A DNA stretch of 6,168 nt from Psychroflexus sp. Its GTDB lineage: Bacteria; Bacteroidota; Bacteroidia; Flavobacteriales; Flavobacteriaceae. Each line of letters begins with the position of its first letter. The first letter of the stretch is position 1. The stretch spans positions 1 through 6,168 of the forward strand of contig SKIG01000010.1 of assembly GCA_007116535.1 (NCBI GenBank), in the 5' to 3' direction. This document shows positions 1-6,061 of the stretch, piece after piece. The position numbers and the translations under genes were made by a program. The notes below the pieces were generated by a model that was not told the DNA's origin, ran no database searches, and saw only the letters and a program-made list of their open reading frames with translations.

Positions 1-1296
1 ATTTTTGATGTAGAAATAGATCATGTTTTCGAAATAGGTTTAACCCCAAACAGAGCAGATGCCATGAGTCATTGGGGCGTTGCAAGAGATTTGCGCGCAG
101 GGATGATTCAACACAAAAAAAGTATCTCCCTTAATACCCCAGGTGTAAGTAGTTTTCACGTAGAAGATAGAAGTAGAAAGATTTCCATAAAAGTAGAAGA
201 CAACAAGCTTGCTCCAAGATATTGTGGTTTGACTATCAGTGAAGTAGAAGTGAAGCCCTCTCCAAAATGGTTGCAGAATAGATTGAAAGCCATTGGTTTA
301 AAACCACAAAACAATATTGTAGACGCCACCAATTATGTGCTTCATGAACTTGCTCAACCATTGCATGCTTTTGATGCTGATAAAATAAGGGGCAATAAAA
401 TTATTGTCAAAACCTTGCCTGAAGGAACTCCATTTGTTACTTTAGACGGTATTGAGCGTAAGCTTCACGCAGAAGATCTAATGATTTGCGATGCCGATAA
501 GCCTTTATGTATTGCCGGAGTTTTTGGTGGTTTGGATTCTGGGATTACAGAAAGCACGACTACTATTTTTTTAGAAAGCGCCTATTTTGATCCTGTAAGT
601 GTGCGTAAAACTGCTAAACGTCACTCCTTGAATACAGATGCATCTTTCCGATTTGAACGAGGAATAGATCCAACTATTACTGAATATGCACTAAAAAGAG
701 CGGCCATTCTAATTGAAGAAATTGCAGGGGGAAAAGTAACTAGCGATTTAGATGATTTATACCCTAAAAAAATTGAAGATTTTCAAGTTTTCTTGACTTT
801 TGAAAAAATTCATCAGATAATTGGTGAAGATATTGATAGAGGAGTGATTAAGTCAATTTTGTCTTCGTTAGAAATTAAAGTCAATAACGTTTCAGAAAGC
901 GGAATGGGCTTGACAATCCCTGCCTACCGAGTAGATGTTCAGCGAGAAGTAGATGTTATTGAAGAAATTCTGCGTGTGTATGGATACAATACCATTGCAA
1001 TTCCCACAAAGTTCAATGTTTCGGTGGCTTCAACAGACAAATATGATGACTACAAAATGCAAGACAAAGTTGCTAATTTGTTAGTTAACAAAGGTTTTTA
1101 CGAAACCATGGCGAATTCACTAACTACCCCAAGTTATTCTTCTTTAGTTGAAGGTTTTGATGAAGATAAGTATGTGAAGATTCTAAATCCGCTGAGTCAA
1201 GATTTAAGCGTCATGCGTCAGACTATGTTGTTTTCAGGTTTAGAAAGTCTTCGTTACAACAGTAACCGACAAATCAATGATTTGAAGTTTTTTTAA
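1..1296 (+). CDS. pheT: Phenylalanyl-tRNA synthetase beta subunit, N-terminal and central part (5' end outside window, ends at a premature stop)
   Basis: PheT pairs with PheS in the (alpha-beta)2 enzyme that charges tRNA-Phe with phenylalanine in the cytoplasm; the beta chain binds tRNA and edits mischarged tyrosine. The frame is open from base 1, which already reads into the family motif GLTPNRADAMSHWGVARDL, so the ATG at 64 is internal. Compared with a usual flavobacterial length of about 800 residues, roughly 150 N-terminal residues, including the OB-fold tRNA-binding domain, lie outside. Visible domains in order are the B3/B4 editing region (about 217-740, with NYVLHELAQPLHAFD, GGLDSGI and FRFERGIDP), the B5 domain (about 775-1000, ending VDVIEEILRVYGYN) and the start of the catalytic-like core (NPLSQDLSVMR near 1186-1218). 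The frame stops at TAA 1294-1296, exactly where the conserved Glu of the FExG motif belongs. The sequence continues in the same frame after 1302, so this is one gene with nonsense codons. Identification is very secure; whether the stop is real is uncertain. Confidence 0.95.
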   Translation: MFDVEIDHVFEIGLTPNRADAMSHWGVARDLRAGMIQHKKSISLNTPGVSSFHVEDRSRKISIKVEDNKLAPRYCGLTISEVEVKPSPKWLQNRLKAIGLKPQNNIVDATNYVLHELAQPLHAFDADKIRGNKIIVKTLPEGTPFVTLDGIERKLHAEDLMICDADKPLCIAGVFGGLDSGITESTTTIFLESAYFDPVSVRKTAKRHSLNTDASFRFERGIDPTITEYALKRAAILIEEIAGGKVTSDLDDLYPKKIEDFQVFLTFEKIHQIIGEDIDRGVIKSILSSLEIKVNNVSESGMGLTIPAYRVDVQREVDVIEEILRVYGYNTIAIPTKFNVSVASTDKYDDYKMQDKVANLLVNKGFYETMANSLTTPSYSSLVEGFDEDKYVKILNPLSQDLSVMRQTMLFSGLESLRYNSNRQINDLKFF

Positions 1297-1302
1297 TTTT
1301 GA
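1288..1302 (+). other. Twin in-frame nonsense codons in pheT (TAA 1294-1296, TGA 1300-1302)
   Basis: The frame reads Lys-Phe-Phe-stop-Phe-stop-Lys-Ser-Tyr. The family has F-E-x-G here, so GAA reads as TAA and GGA as TGA: two G-to-T changes six bases apart. Each bad base sits at the end of a T run (T7 at 1288-1294, T4 at 1297-1300). Stops and frame are directly visible; the expected residues come from family knowledge. Confidence 0.9.
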
Positions 1303-1959
1303 AAATCATACCATCAATTCGGTGAGAAAAGAGAAGAGAAAAAGCATTTGAGTATTTTCGTGACAGGTGATAGGATTCCCGAAGCTTGGAACACAACACA
1401 ACAACAAGCAGATTTCTTTTATCTAAAAGGAATTTTATCAAGTATATTCAGTTCTTTAGGAATCGAAATAACCTCTGAATCTTCTGTTAAAAGCCATTAC
1501 ATTGCAGAAGGACAAGTATTGAAAAATAGAAAAACCAACCTAGTAGAGTTTGGAAGGCTATCGAAAAAGCTTACAAAGCATTTTGATATTCAGCAGGAAG
1601 TAATGTACGCAGATATTTTTTGGGATGAGGTAATTAAATTAGCTTCACAACAAAGGTTTACTTTTCAAGAAATACCAAAATTTCCAAGCCTTAGAAGGGA
1701 CTTTGCATTGTTGATAGATAAGTCTACAAGTTTTGATGAAGTAAAACAAATAGCTTTTTCAACAGAGAAAAAGATACTCAAACAAGTCAATTTATTTGAC
1801 GTGTATGAAGGAAAAAATCTTCCCGAAGGTAAAAAGAGTTACGCGGTGAGTTTTACTTTTCAAGATGAGTTCAAAACTCTTACAGACAAGCAAGTTGATA
1901 AGGTAATGCAGAAGTTATTGCATCAGTTTGAATCTAGATTAAAAGCTAGTTTACGATAA
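1303..1959 (+). CDS. pheT: Phenylalanyl-tRNA synthetase beta subunit, C-terminal part (same frame, after two in-frame stops)
   Basis: This is the in-frame continuation of the preceding pheT segment. After TAA at 1294 and TGA at 1300 the frame resumes at once with KSYHQFGEKREEKKHLSIF, the expected family wording, with no bases gained or lost. The segment holds the rest of the catalytic-like core (SIFVTGDR, WNTTQQQADFFYLKG, FDIQQEVMYADI) and ends with a complete ferredoxin-fold anticodon-binding domain (FDX-ACB, about 1672-1953; FPSLRRDFALLID, LFDVYEGKNLPEGKKSYA, TLTDKQVDK). The normal stop is TAA 1957-1959, 20 bases before the terminator hairpin. If the stops were real, this part could be made only by readthrough or by re-initiation, for example at TTG 1348; nothing in the sequence, such as a ribosome binding site, supports re-initiation. 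Good conservation to the last residue argues against long-standing decay. Confidence 0.93.
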   Translation, partial: KSYHQFGEKREEKKHLSIFVTGDRIPEAWNTTQQQADFFYLKGILSSIFSSLGIEITSESSVKSHYIAEGQVLKNRKTNLVEFGRLSKKLTKHFDIQQEVMYADIFWDEVIKLASQQRFTFQEIPKFPSLRRDFALLIDKSTSFDEVKQIAFSTEKKILKQVNLFDVYEGKNLPEGKKSYAVSFTFQDEFKTLTDKQVDKVMQKLLHQFESRLKASLR

Positions 1960-1979
1960 AAGAGTAAACGTATAGATAT

Positions 1980-2009
1980 AAAAAAAGTCCCAATTTTGGG
2001 ACTTTTTTT
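1980..2009. terminator. Bidirectional intrinsic terminator between pheT and mscS
   Basis: The stem is GTCCCA (1987-1992) with TGGGAC (1997-2002) around a four-base loop, ATTT. It is preceded by A7 (1980-1986) and followed by T7 (2003-2009), so the transcript from either strand ends in a hairpin plus a U7 tract. It lies 20 bases after the pheT stop and 17 bases after the mscS stop, which fits shared termination of two converging units. Confidence 0.88.
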
Positions 2010-2026
2010 GTATGATATAATACCTG

Positions 2027-2836
2027 TTAGTTTTGTTTGTGTAAGTGAACATCCATTTGTGGGAATGGGATTCCAACTCCTGCTTTATCAAATTCTTTCT
2101 TGATATTTTCTTGCATATAAAAGAAAACTGCCCAGTAATCTTCTGTTTTTGCCCACGGTCTAACTGCAAAATTTACAGAGCTATCACCTAATTCAGAAAC
2201 AAATATATCGACAGGTTGTGAGTGGTCAATTTTATCACAGGATTCAACTACTTTAGTAATTACCTCTCTTGCTTTGTCAATATTATCACTATAACCAATT
2301 CCAAAAGTCATAGGAACTTTTCTCATGGGGTTAGCAGTAATATTTTCAAGAGGACTTCCCATGATTTGACCATTAGGAATAATAATTATTCTATTATCTA
2401 AGGTTGTTAGGATAGTATTGATTAACTGAATTTCTTTAACTGTTCCTGAGTAACCGTTGGTTACAATAAAATCATTTACTCTAAATGGCTTAAAGAATAA
2501 TAAAAGTACTCCAGCAGCCATGTGGCTTAAATTTCCTTGTAGTGCAAGTCCAATAGCAAATACAAATGCACTAAAAATTGCAATAAAAGAGGTTACTTGT
2601 ATTCCAAACATAGAGGCAGCACTAAACAGTACAAGTACTTTAAGGACAATAGCTATAACAGAAGATATAAAAGGAACCAAGGTAGGTTCTACTTTCTTAT
2701 CGGTCATAGCACTTTTAGCTTTGCCAGATAATAGGTTTGCAATCCAAAATCCAATGATTAAGGTAACGACAGCTCCTAAAACACTTGGAGCATAGTTGAT
2801 AAGTAAGTCGGTAGTTTTTGTAATGTATTCTTCCAT
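2027..2836 (-). CDS. Small mechanosensitive ion channel, MscS family
   Basis: MscS-type channels sit in the inner membrane as homo-heptamers and open under membrane tension to release solutes during hypo-osmotic shock. The protein is 269 residues, close to the 286 of E. coli MscS. Three membrane segments are visible: TM1 about 17-36, TM2 about 55-77, and pore helix TM3 about 80-115 with the small-residue run FAIGLALQGNLSHMAAG and the following FKPFRVNDFI. The beta domain shows GTVKEIQLINT and IIIPNGQI (about 131-160), and the alpha/beta C-terminus shows ELGDSSVNFAVRPW and FPQMDVHL. I chose ATG at 2836; a TTG at 2857 in frame would overlap the -7 promoter element and is unlikely. There is no Shine-Dalgarno sequence, as is usual in this phylum. 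The gene follows uvrA by 51 bases and ends at the shared terminator. It is the only complete, undamaged gene here. The family is certain; which paralogue it is (ynaI- or mscS-like) is not. Confidence 0.94.
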   Translation of the reverse strand: MEEYITKTTDLLINYAPSVLGAVVTLIIGFWIANLLSGKAKSAMTDKKVEPTLVPFISSVIAIVLKVLVLFSAASMFGIQVTSFIAIFSAFVFAIGLALQGNLSHMAAGVLLLFFKPFRVNDFIVTNGYSGTVKEIQLINTILTTLDNRIIIIPNGQIMGSPLENITANPMRKVPMTFGIGYSDNIDKAREVITKVVESCDKIDHSQPVDIFVSELGDSSVNFAVRPWAKTEDYWAVFFYMQENIKKEFDKAGVGIPFPQMDVHLHKQN

Positions 2837-2854
2837 GAATGTTAAATTTTTTTG

Positions 2855-2882
2855 CAAATGTAAATAAAATTTAACAAATCAA
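2855..2882 (-). promoter_or_regulatory. Bacteroidota-type promoter of mscS
   Basis: On the minus strand TACATTTG (2862-2855) matches the Bacteroidota -7 consensus TAnnTTTG exactly. A TTG at 2882-2880 lies 17 bases upstream as a possible -33 element. The box ends 18 bases before the ATG, giving a leader of about a dozen bases. This would let mscS be transcribed apart from uvrA. Confidence 0.6.
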
Positions 2883-2887
2883 TATTG

Positions 2888-4495
2888 CTAGAGTAATTTC
2901 TCTTTTAAAAACTTGCCCGTGAAAGATTTCTCTTGCTTGCAAACTTCTTCAGGAGTTCCAAATGCAACTATTGTTCCACCTTTTTCACCGCCACTTGGGC
3001 CTAAATCGATAATATAATCAGCGCATTTAATCAAGTCTAAATTATGCTCTATCACAATAACAGAGTGCCCTTTTTCAATGAGAGCATTAAAAGACTTCAG
3101 AAGTTTGTTAATGTCATGAAAATGCAATCCTGTGGTTGGTTCGTCAAAAATGAAAGCTGTATTTTGGGCATTGCTTCCTTTGCTCAAAAATGAAGCTAAC
3201 TTTATTCGCTGTGCTTCACCTCCTGAAAGAGTAGAGGAACTTTGCCCTAATTGAACATAACCTAGTCCAACATCTTGCAAGGGTTGAAGTTTTTTGACAA
3301 TTTTAGTTTGCTTGTGTTTTTCAAAAAAAGTAATCGACTCATCAACGGTCATACTCAACACATCAAAAATAGAAGCTCCTTCAAACTGAACTTCCAAGAC
3401 TTCTTTTTTAAAGCGCTTACCTTCGCAAACTTCGCATTCTAAGTGCACATCTGCCATAAATTGCATTTCGATGGTTACTTCACCTTCGCCTTGGCAATTG
3501 TCGCAACGACCACCGTCTACATTAAAGCTAAAATGTTTGGCTTGAAAATTTCTTATTTTAGAAAGCTTTTGATTGGCAAAGAGTTGACGTATATCGTCAT
3601 AAGCTTTGATGTAAGTTACAGGATTAGATCGTGAGGATTTACCAATCGGATTTTGATCGACAAATTCAACTGCTTGAATATGTTGGTATTTTCCTTCGTA
3701 ACTTTTGTGTGGGCCGATTTTTTCTCCATAACCAATGCAGTGTTTTTGCAGGATAGGATACACGAATTCTTTGACCAAAGTAGATTTTCCTGAACCGGAT
3801 ACTCCTGTTAAACACGTAAGTATTCCAAGTGGAATTTTAACCTCTATATCTTTTAAGTTGTTTGCTCTTGCTTGATTTATTTGCAAATAGCGGGAAGAAG
3901 TTCTTCTTTTTTTTGGAACTTCAATGGCCATTTTTCCACTTAGGTATTGTGCTGTAAGTGTTTTTTGTTTCACTATATGTTTGAAATTTCCTTCAGCTAC
4001 AAGTTCTCCTCCCAACGAACCCGCTTCAGGTCCAATATCAATAATTTTATCAGCTTGACGCATGATTTCTTCGTCGTGTTCAACCACAATTACTGTGTTT
4101 CCTAAATCACGGAGGTGTTTAAGTACATCAATAAGTCGTTCGTTATCTTTGGAATGTAACCCAATAGATGGTTCATCTAAAATATACATCGAACCAACCA
4201 AGCTACTCCCCAATGATGTAGCTAGATTAATTCGCTGTGACTCTCCACCCGAAAGTGTATTGGATTTTCTATTTAAAGTTAGGTAGTCTAAACCAACACG
4301 CGTTAGAAAGTCCAAGCGATTGTTGATTTCCGTTAGCAACCTGTCTGCTATTTGTTGATCGTGTTCAGAAAGTTGAAAGTTTTCAAAAATCGGTTTCAAT
4401 TTAGCAATAGGCAAGTCTACTAAATCGGTAATTGCATAACCATCTATTTTCACATAGGATGCTTCAACTCTAAGGCGTTTTCCCTTGCATTTTTT
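2888..4495 (-). CDS. uvrA: Excinuclease ABC subunit A, C-terminal part (after an in-frame TGA)
   Basis: This continues UvrA in the same frame directly after the TGA at 4498-4496. Residue numbers count from the TTG at 5671. It begins KKCKGKRLRVEASYVKIDG, normal UvrA wording except for the first two residues. Then come the first ABC signature LSGGESQR (about 473-480) with its Walker B ILDEPSIGL (about 497-505), the second Walker A GVSGSGKST (about 623-631), a four-cysteine zinc module CDNC and CEVC (Cys 723, 726, 746, 749), the second signature LSGGEAQR (about 815-822) and Walker B FIFDEPTTGL (about 840-849). It ends with TAG at 2890-2888. All nucleotide-binding and DNA-binding motifs in this part are intact. 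Re-initiation at GTG 4453 is possible on paper but has no supporting ribosome site; that codon is the normal internal Val of SYVKIDG. Confidence 0.94.
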   Translation of the reverse strand, partial: KKCKGKRLRVEASYVKIDGYAITDLVDLPIAKLKPIFENFQLSEHDQQIADRLLTEINNRLDFLTRVGLDYLTLNRKSNTLSGGESQRINLATSLGSSLVGSMYILDEPSIGLHSKDNERLIDVLKHLRDLGNTVIVVEHDEEIMRQADKIIDIGPEAGSLGGELVAEGNFKHIVKQKTLTAQYLSGKMAIEVPKKRRTSSRYLQINQARANNLKDIEVKIPLGILTCLTGVSGSGKSTLVKEFVYPILQKHCIGYGEKIGPHKSYEGKYQHIQAVEFVDQNPIGKSSRSNPVTYIKAYDDIRQLFANQKLSKIRNFQAKHFSFNVDGGRCDNCQGEGEVTIEMQFMADVHLECEVCEGKRFKKEVLEVQFEGASIFDVLSMTVDESITFFEKHKQTKIVKKLQPLQDVGLGYVQLGQSSSTLSGGEAQRIKLASFLSKGSNAQNTAFIFDEPTTGLHFHDINKLLKSFNALIEKGHSVIVIEHNLDLIKCADYIIDLGPSGGEKGGTIVAFGTPEEVCKQEKSFTGKFLKEKLL

Positions 4496-4498
4496 TCA
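4490..4498 (-). other. In-frame nonsense codon in uvrA at a zinc-module cysteine
   Basis: Minus-strand codons 391-395 read Lys-stop(TGA)-Lys-Lys-Cys where UvrA proteins carry the pattern K/T-C-P-x-C before KGxRL. Both the Cys (TGT/TGC to TGA) and the following Pro (CCN to AAA) are lost, with no change in length. On the plus strand the site is a T7 run (4490-4496) covering bases that should include two Gs and a purine. The stop is seen directly; the expected residues are from family knowledge. Confidence 0.88.
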
Positions 4499-5671
4499 TT
4501 TGCTTTTTCCACGATAGCGCGAAAGCATCACTCGGTTCTGAATTTTATAGGCTTTAGCTTCAATTTCAGCAAAAAAATCATTGATTCCTTCAAAGTCTTT
4601 TCCTCCTTCCCAAAGCAAGTCTTTTTGCTCTTCCGAAAGCTGAAAATAAGGTTTGTGTATGGGGAAGTTGTAATTATCTGCAACGCGAATAAATTGCTGC
4701 AAATACCATTGCATTTTCTCTCCACGCCAAGGAAAAATGGCTTCTTCGTAAATACTTAACGAAGTGTCGGGAACTACTAATGATTCGTCAATACCGATTA
4801 CATCACCGTAGCCTTCACAAGTTGGACAAGCTCCATAGGGGTTGTTGAAGCTGAATAAATGCACATTCGGTTCAAGAAAAGTCATTCCATCTAACTCAAA
4901 TTTATTGCTAAAATGAATGTCTTCTCCTGTTGAAAACTGCTTCAAATACAGTTCTCCTTTTCCTTCAAAAAATGCGTTGTCTATAGCGTCTCCCAAGCGA
5001 TTGAAGAAATCTTCGTCGTCTTGTTTTACCACAACACGATCGATCACAATAGAAAAAGCACTTATTTTTAGTGAATCATCCACTTGATCGATGCGCTCCA
5101 CTTTTTCGTTGATGTAAATTCTGCTAAAACCTTGCTGTTGAAGAATGTTTAACTGCTCTTTAAAACTTCTCTTGTTTAGATGAATAGGAGCGAGGAGAAG
5201 TAGTTTTTCTCCTTCATCAAGCGTCTTTATAAAGTCAGTAACATCACTTACACTATGTTTTTTGACTTCTCTGTTGGATATCGGCGAGTAGGTTTTGCCT
5301 ATTCTTGCAAATAATAGCTTGAGGTAATCGTATATTTCTGTTGTTGTGCCGACGGTAGAACGAGGATTGGTAGAATTTACTTTTTGCTCGATAGCGATGG
5401 CAGGAGCAATACCTTTGATGTAATCTACTTTTGGTTTATCTAATCGACCTAGAAACTGTCTCGCGTATGATGAGAGACTTTCGACATACCTGCGTTGTCC
5501 TTCGGCATACAAAGTGTCAAAGGCTAAACTTGATTTTCCTGAACCTGAAAGCCCAGTAATTACCACCAATTGGTTACGCGGGATAACCACATCGATGTTT
5601 TTAAGGTTGTGTAATTTGGCTCCTTTGATAAGGATATTCTTCTTTGGGTCTAGTGTATCTATGTTTGCCAA
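4496..5671 (-). CDS. uvrA: Excinuclease ABC subunit A, N-terminal part (ends at a premature TGA)
   Basis: UvrA is the ATP-dependent damage sensor of nucleotide excision repair; a UvrA dimer loads UvrB onto distorted DNA. This part holds the first Walker A GLSGSGKS (residues 40-47), the family hallmark [24 protein letters not shown] (about 52-75), the UvrB-binding and insertion region, and the [15 protein letters not shown] zinc half-site (Cys 282 and 285). It ends [12 protein letters not shown] then TGA (codon 392), which replaces the first Cys of the partner CxxC; Cys 395 survives just downstream. Joined with the next segment the gene has 928 codons including the terminal stop, normal for UvrA (about 940). 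The start is TTG at 5671: no ATG exists in frame before the upstream stop, the residues after it ([25 protein letters not shown]) fit flavobacterial UvrA N-termini, and a -7 promoter box lies 19 bases upstream. An ATT or a miscalled ATG cannot be excluded. Confidence 0.95.
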   Translation of the reverse strand: MANIDTLDPKKNILIKGAKLHNLKNIDVVIPRNQLVVITGLSGSGKSSLAFDTLYAEGQRRYVESLSSYARQFLGRLDKPKVDYIKGIAPAIAIEQKVNSTNPRSTVGTTTEIYDYLKLLFARIGKTYSPISNREVKKHSVSDVTDFIKTLDEGEKLLLLAPIHLNKRSFKEQLNILQQQGFSRIYINEKVERIDQVDDSLKISAFSIVIDRVVVKQDDEDFFNRLGDAIDNAFFEGKGELYLKQFSTGEDIHFSNKFELDGMTFLEPNVHLFSFNNPYGACPTCEGYGDVIGIDESLVVPDTSLSIYEEAIFPWRGEKMQWYLQQFIRVADNYNFPIHKPYFQLSEEQKDLLWEGGKDFEGINDFFAEIEAKAYKIQNRVMLSRYRGKSK

Positions 5672-5690
5672 GGCTTCAATTTTTGATGCA

Positions 5691-5698
5691 CAAATGTA
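5691..5698 (-). promoter_or_regulatory. Bacteroidota -7 promoter element of uvrA
   Basis: On the minus strand TACATTTG (5698-5691) is an exact TAnnTTTG match and the same octamer as at mscS. It ends 19 bases before the TTG start, against 18 bases at mscS, which supports both the promoter call and the TTG start. I see no clear TTTG -33 element at the usual distance upstream, and no SOS-type operator that I can recognise. Confidence 0.55.
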
Positions 5699-5863
5699 CT
5701 TATAAGATTATTATTTGTCGCTTCATTTTTGCGCATGATAACGTTATTTTGGGAAAAATAATAGGTGATTTTTTTTGAAATGAATATGGAAGTAGATGTT
5801 GTGGGATAGCTTAATCAGATAATTGATGATTGAAAAGATAAATACCATCGTGATGTGTGGGGG

Positions 5864-5881
5864 TTCTCGACTTCGCTCGAA
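5864..5881. repeat. TCGA hairpin motif resembling a flavobacterial interspersed repeat
   Basis: TTCTCGACTTCGCTCGAA contains TCGA (5867-5870) and TCGA (5877-5880), which can pair around a six-base loop CTTCGC, and follows G5 at 5859-5863. From memory, near-identical TCTCGACT(T/G)CGCTCGA units recur between genes in Flavobacteriia. The copy is seen here once only, so its repeat status is inferred. Confidence 0.5.
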
Positions 5882-5897
5882 TTCCGTAAAATAACAA

Positions 5898-5922
5898 ACC
5901 CGCCTGAACGATGCATTCGGGT
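5898..5922. repeat. Imperfect inverted repeat (ACCC/GGGT arms)
   Basis: ACCC (5898-5901) pairs with GGGT (5919-5922), and inside it GAA (5906-5908) with TTC (5916-5918), leaving a GCCT bulge and a seven-base loop. An ATGCAT palindrome lies at 5911-5916. There is no T run after it, so it is not a good terminator. Function unknown. Confidence 0.4.
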
Positions 5923-6005
5923 AAGTTAAATTTGTATATTTTATGAGAATACTCGTTTCGGTACTTAAAACAAAAGATTCTGGGAAAAGCATTACGGTAT
6001 ACCTC

Positions 6006-6025
6006 ATCCCGATAGCTATCGGGAT
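6006..6025. repeat. 20-bp perfect palindrome, likely an interspersed hairpin element
   Basis: ATCCCGATAG followed directly by its reverse complement CTATCGGGAT forms a perfect 10+10 palindrome with no spacer. From memory the core CCCGATAGCTATCGGG is common between genes in flavobacterial genomes. Here it lies 36 bases beyond the end of the GIY-YIG remnant, reading on the minus strand, so it might also act as a 3' hairpin of that transcript, although no T run follows. Confidence 0.7.
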
Positions 6026-6061
6026 TGGTATGACAACTTTTAACAGTATGCTCTATCCAAC

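Larger units (their letters stand above)
5699..6061. other. Gene-free intergenic stretch with palindromic repeats
   Basis: The open frames here (plus 5943-6149, minus 5744-6007) run straight through palindromes and show no family resemblance. What the stretch holds is a short palindrome ATAACGTTAT at 5738-5747, a TCGA hairpin motif at 5864-5881, an inverted repeat at 5898-5922, and a strong palindrome at 6006-6025. A plus-strand TAAATTTG at 5927-5934 fits the -7 consensus but leads to no credible gene. Confidence 0.7.

Noticed and set aside
1288..1302. Programmed frameshifting or transcriptional slippage on the T7 run
   Set aside because: Both halves of pheT are in the same frame with no net base change, so a single slip would move out of frame and not bypass both stops.
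1951..2169. Minus-strand frame overlapping the mscS 3' end and the terminator
   Set aside because: It is an out-of-frame shadow of mscS and runs through the terminator hairpin.
1294..4498. Stop codon recoding (TGA as Gly or Cys, or selenocysteine) to explain the in-frame stops
   Set aside because: One of the three stops is TAA at a Glu position and the TGAs fall at Gly and Cys positions, so no single reassignment fits. The neighbouring Pro-to-Lys change in uvrA would remain unexplained, and I see no SECIS-like element.
1288..4498. Intron, intein or insertion splitting pheT or uvrA
   Set aside because: No extra bases are present at either break; the flanking residues join at normal family spacing.
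2457..5705. Plus-strand frames inside mscS and uvrA (near 2457, 3443, 4062 and 5514) and a second minus frame near 4528-4725
   Set aside because: All lie opposite to or out of frame with well-conserved motifs of MscS or UvrA and look like shadows.
5744..6007. Minus-strand open frame of 87 codons between uvrA and the right edge
   Set aside because: It crosses the inverted repeats, its ERSREP stretch is the translated TCGA hairpin motif, and the rest shows no family resemblance or plausible start region.
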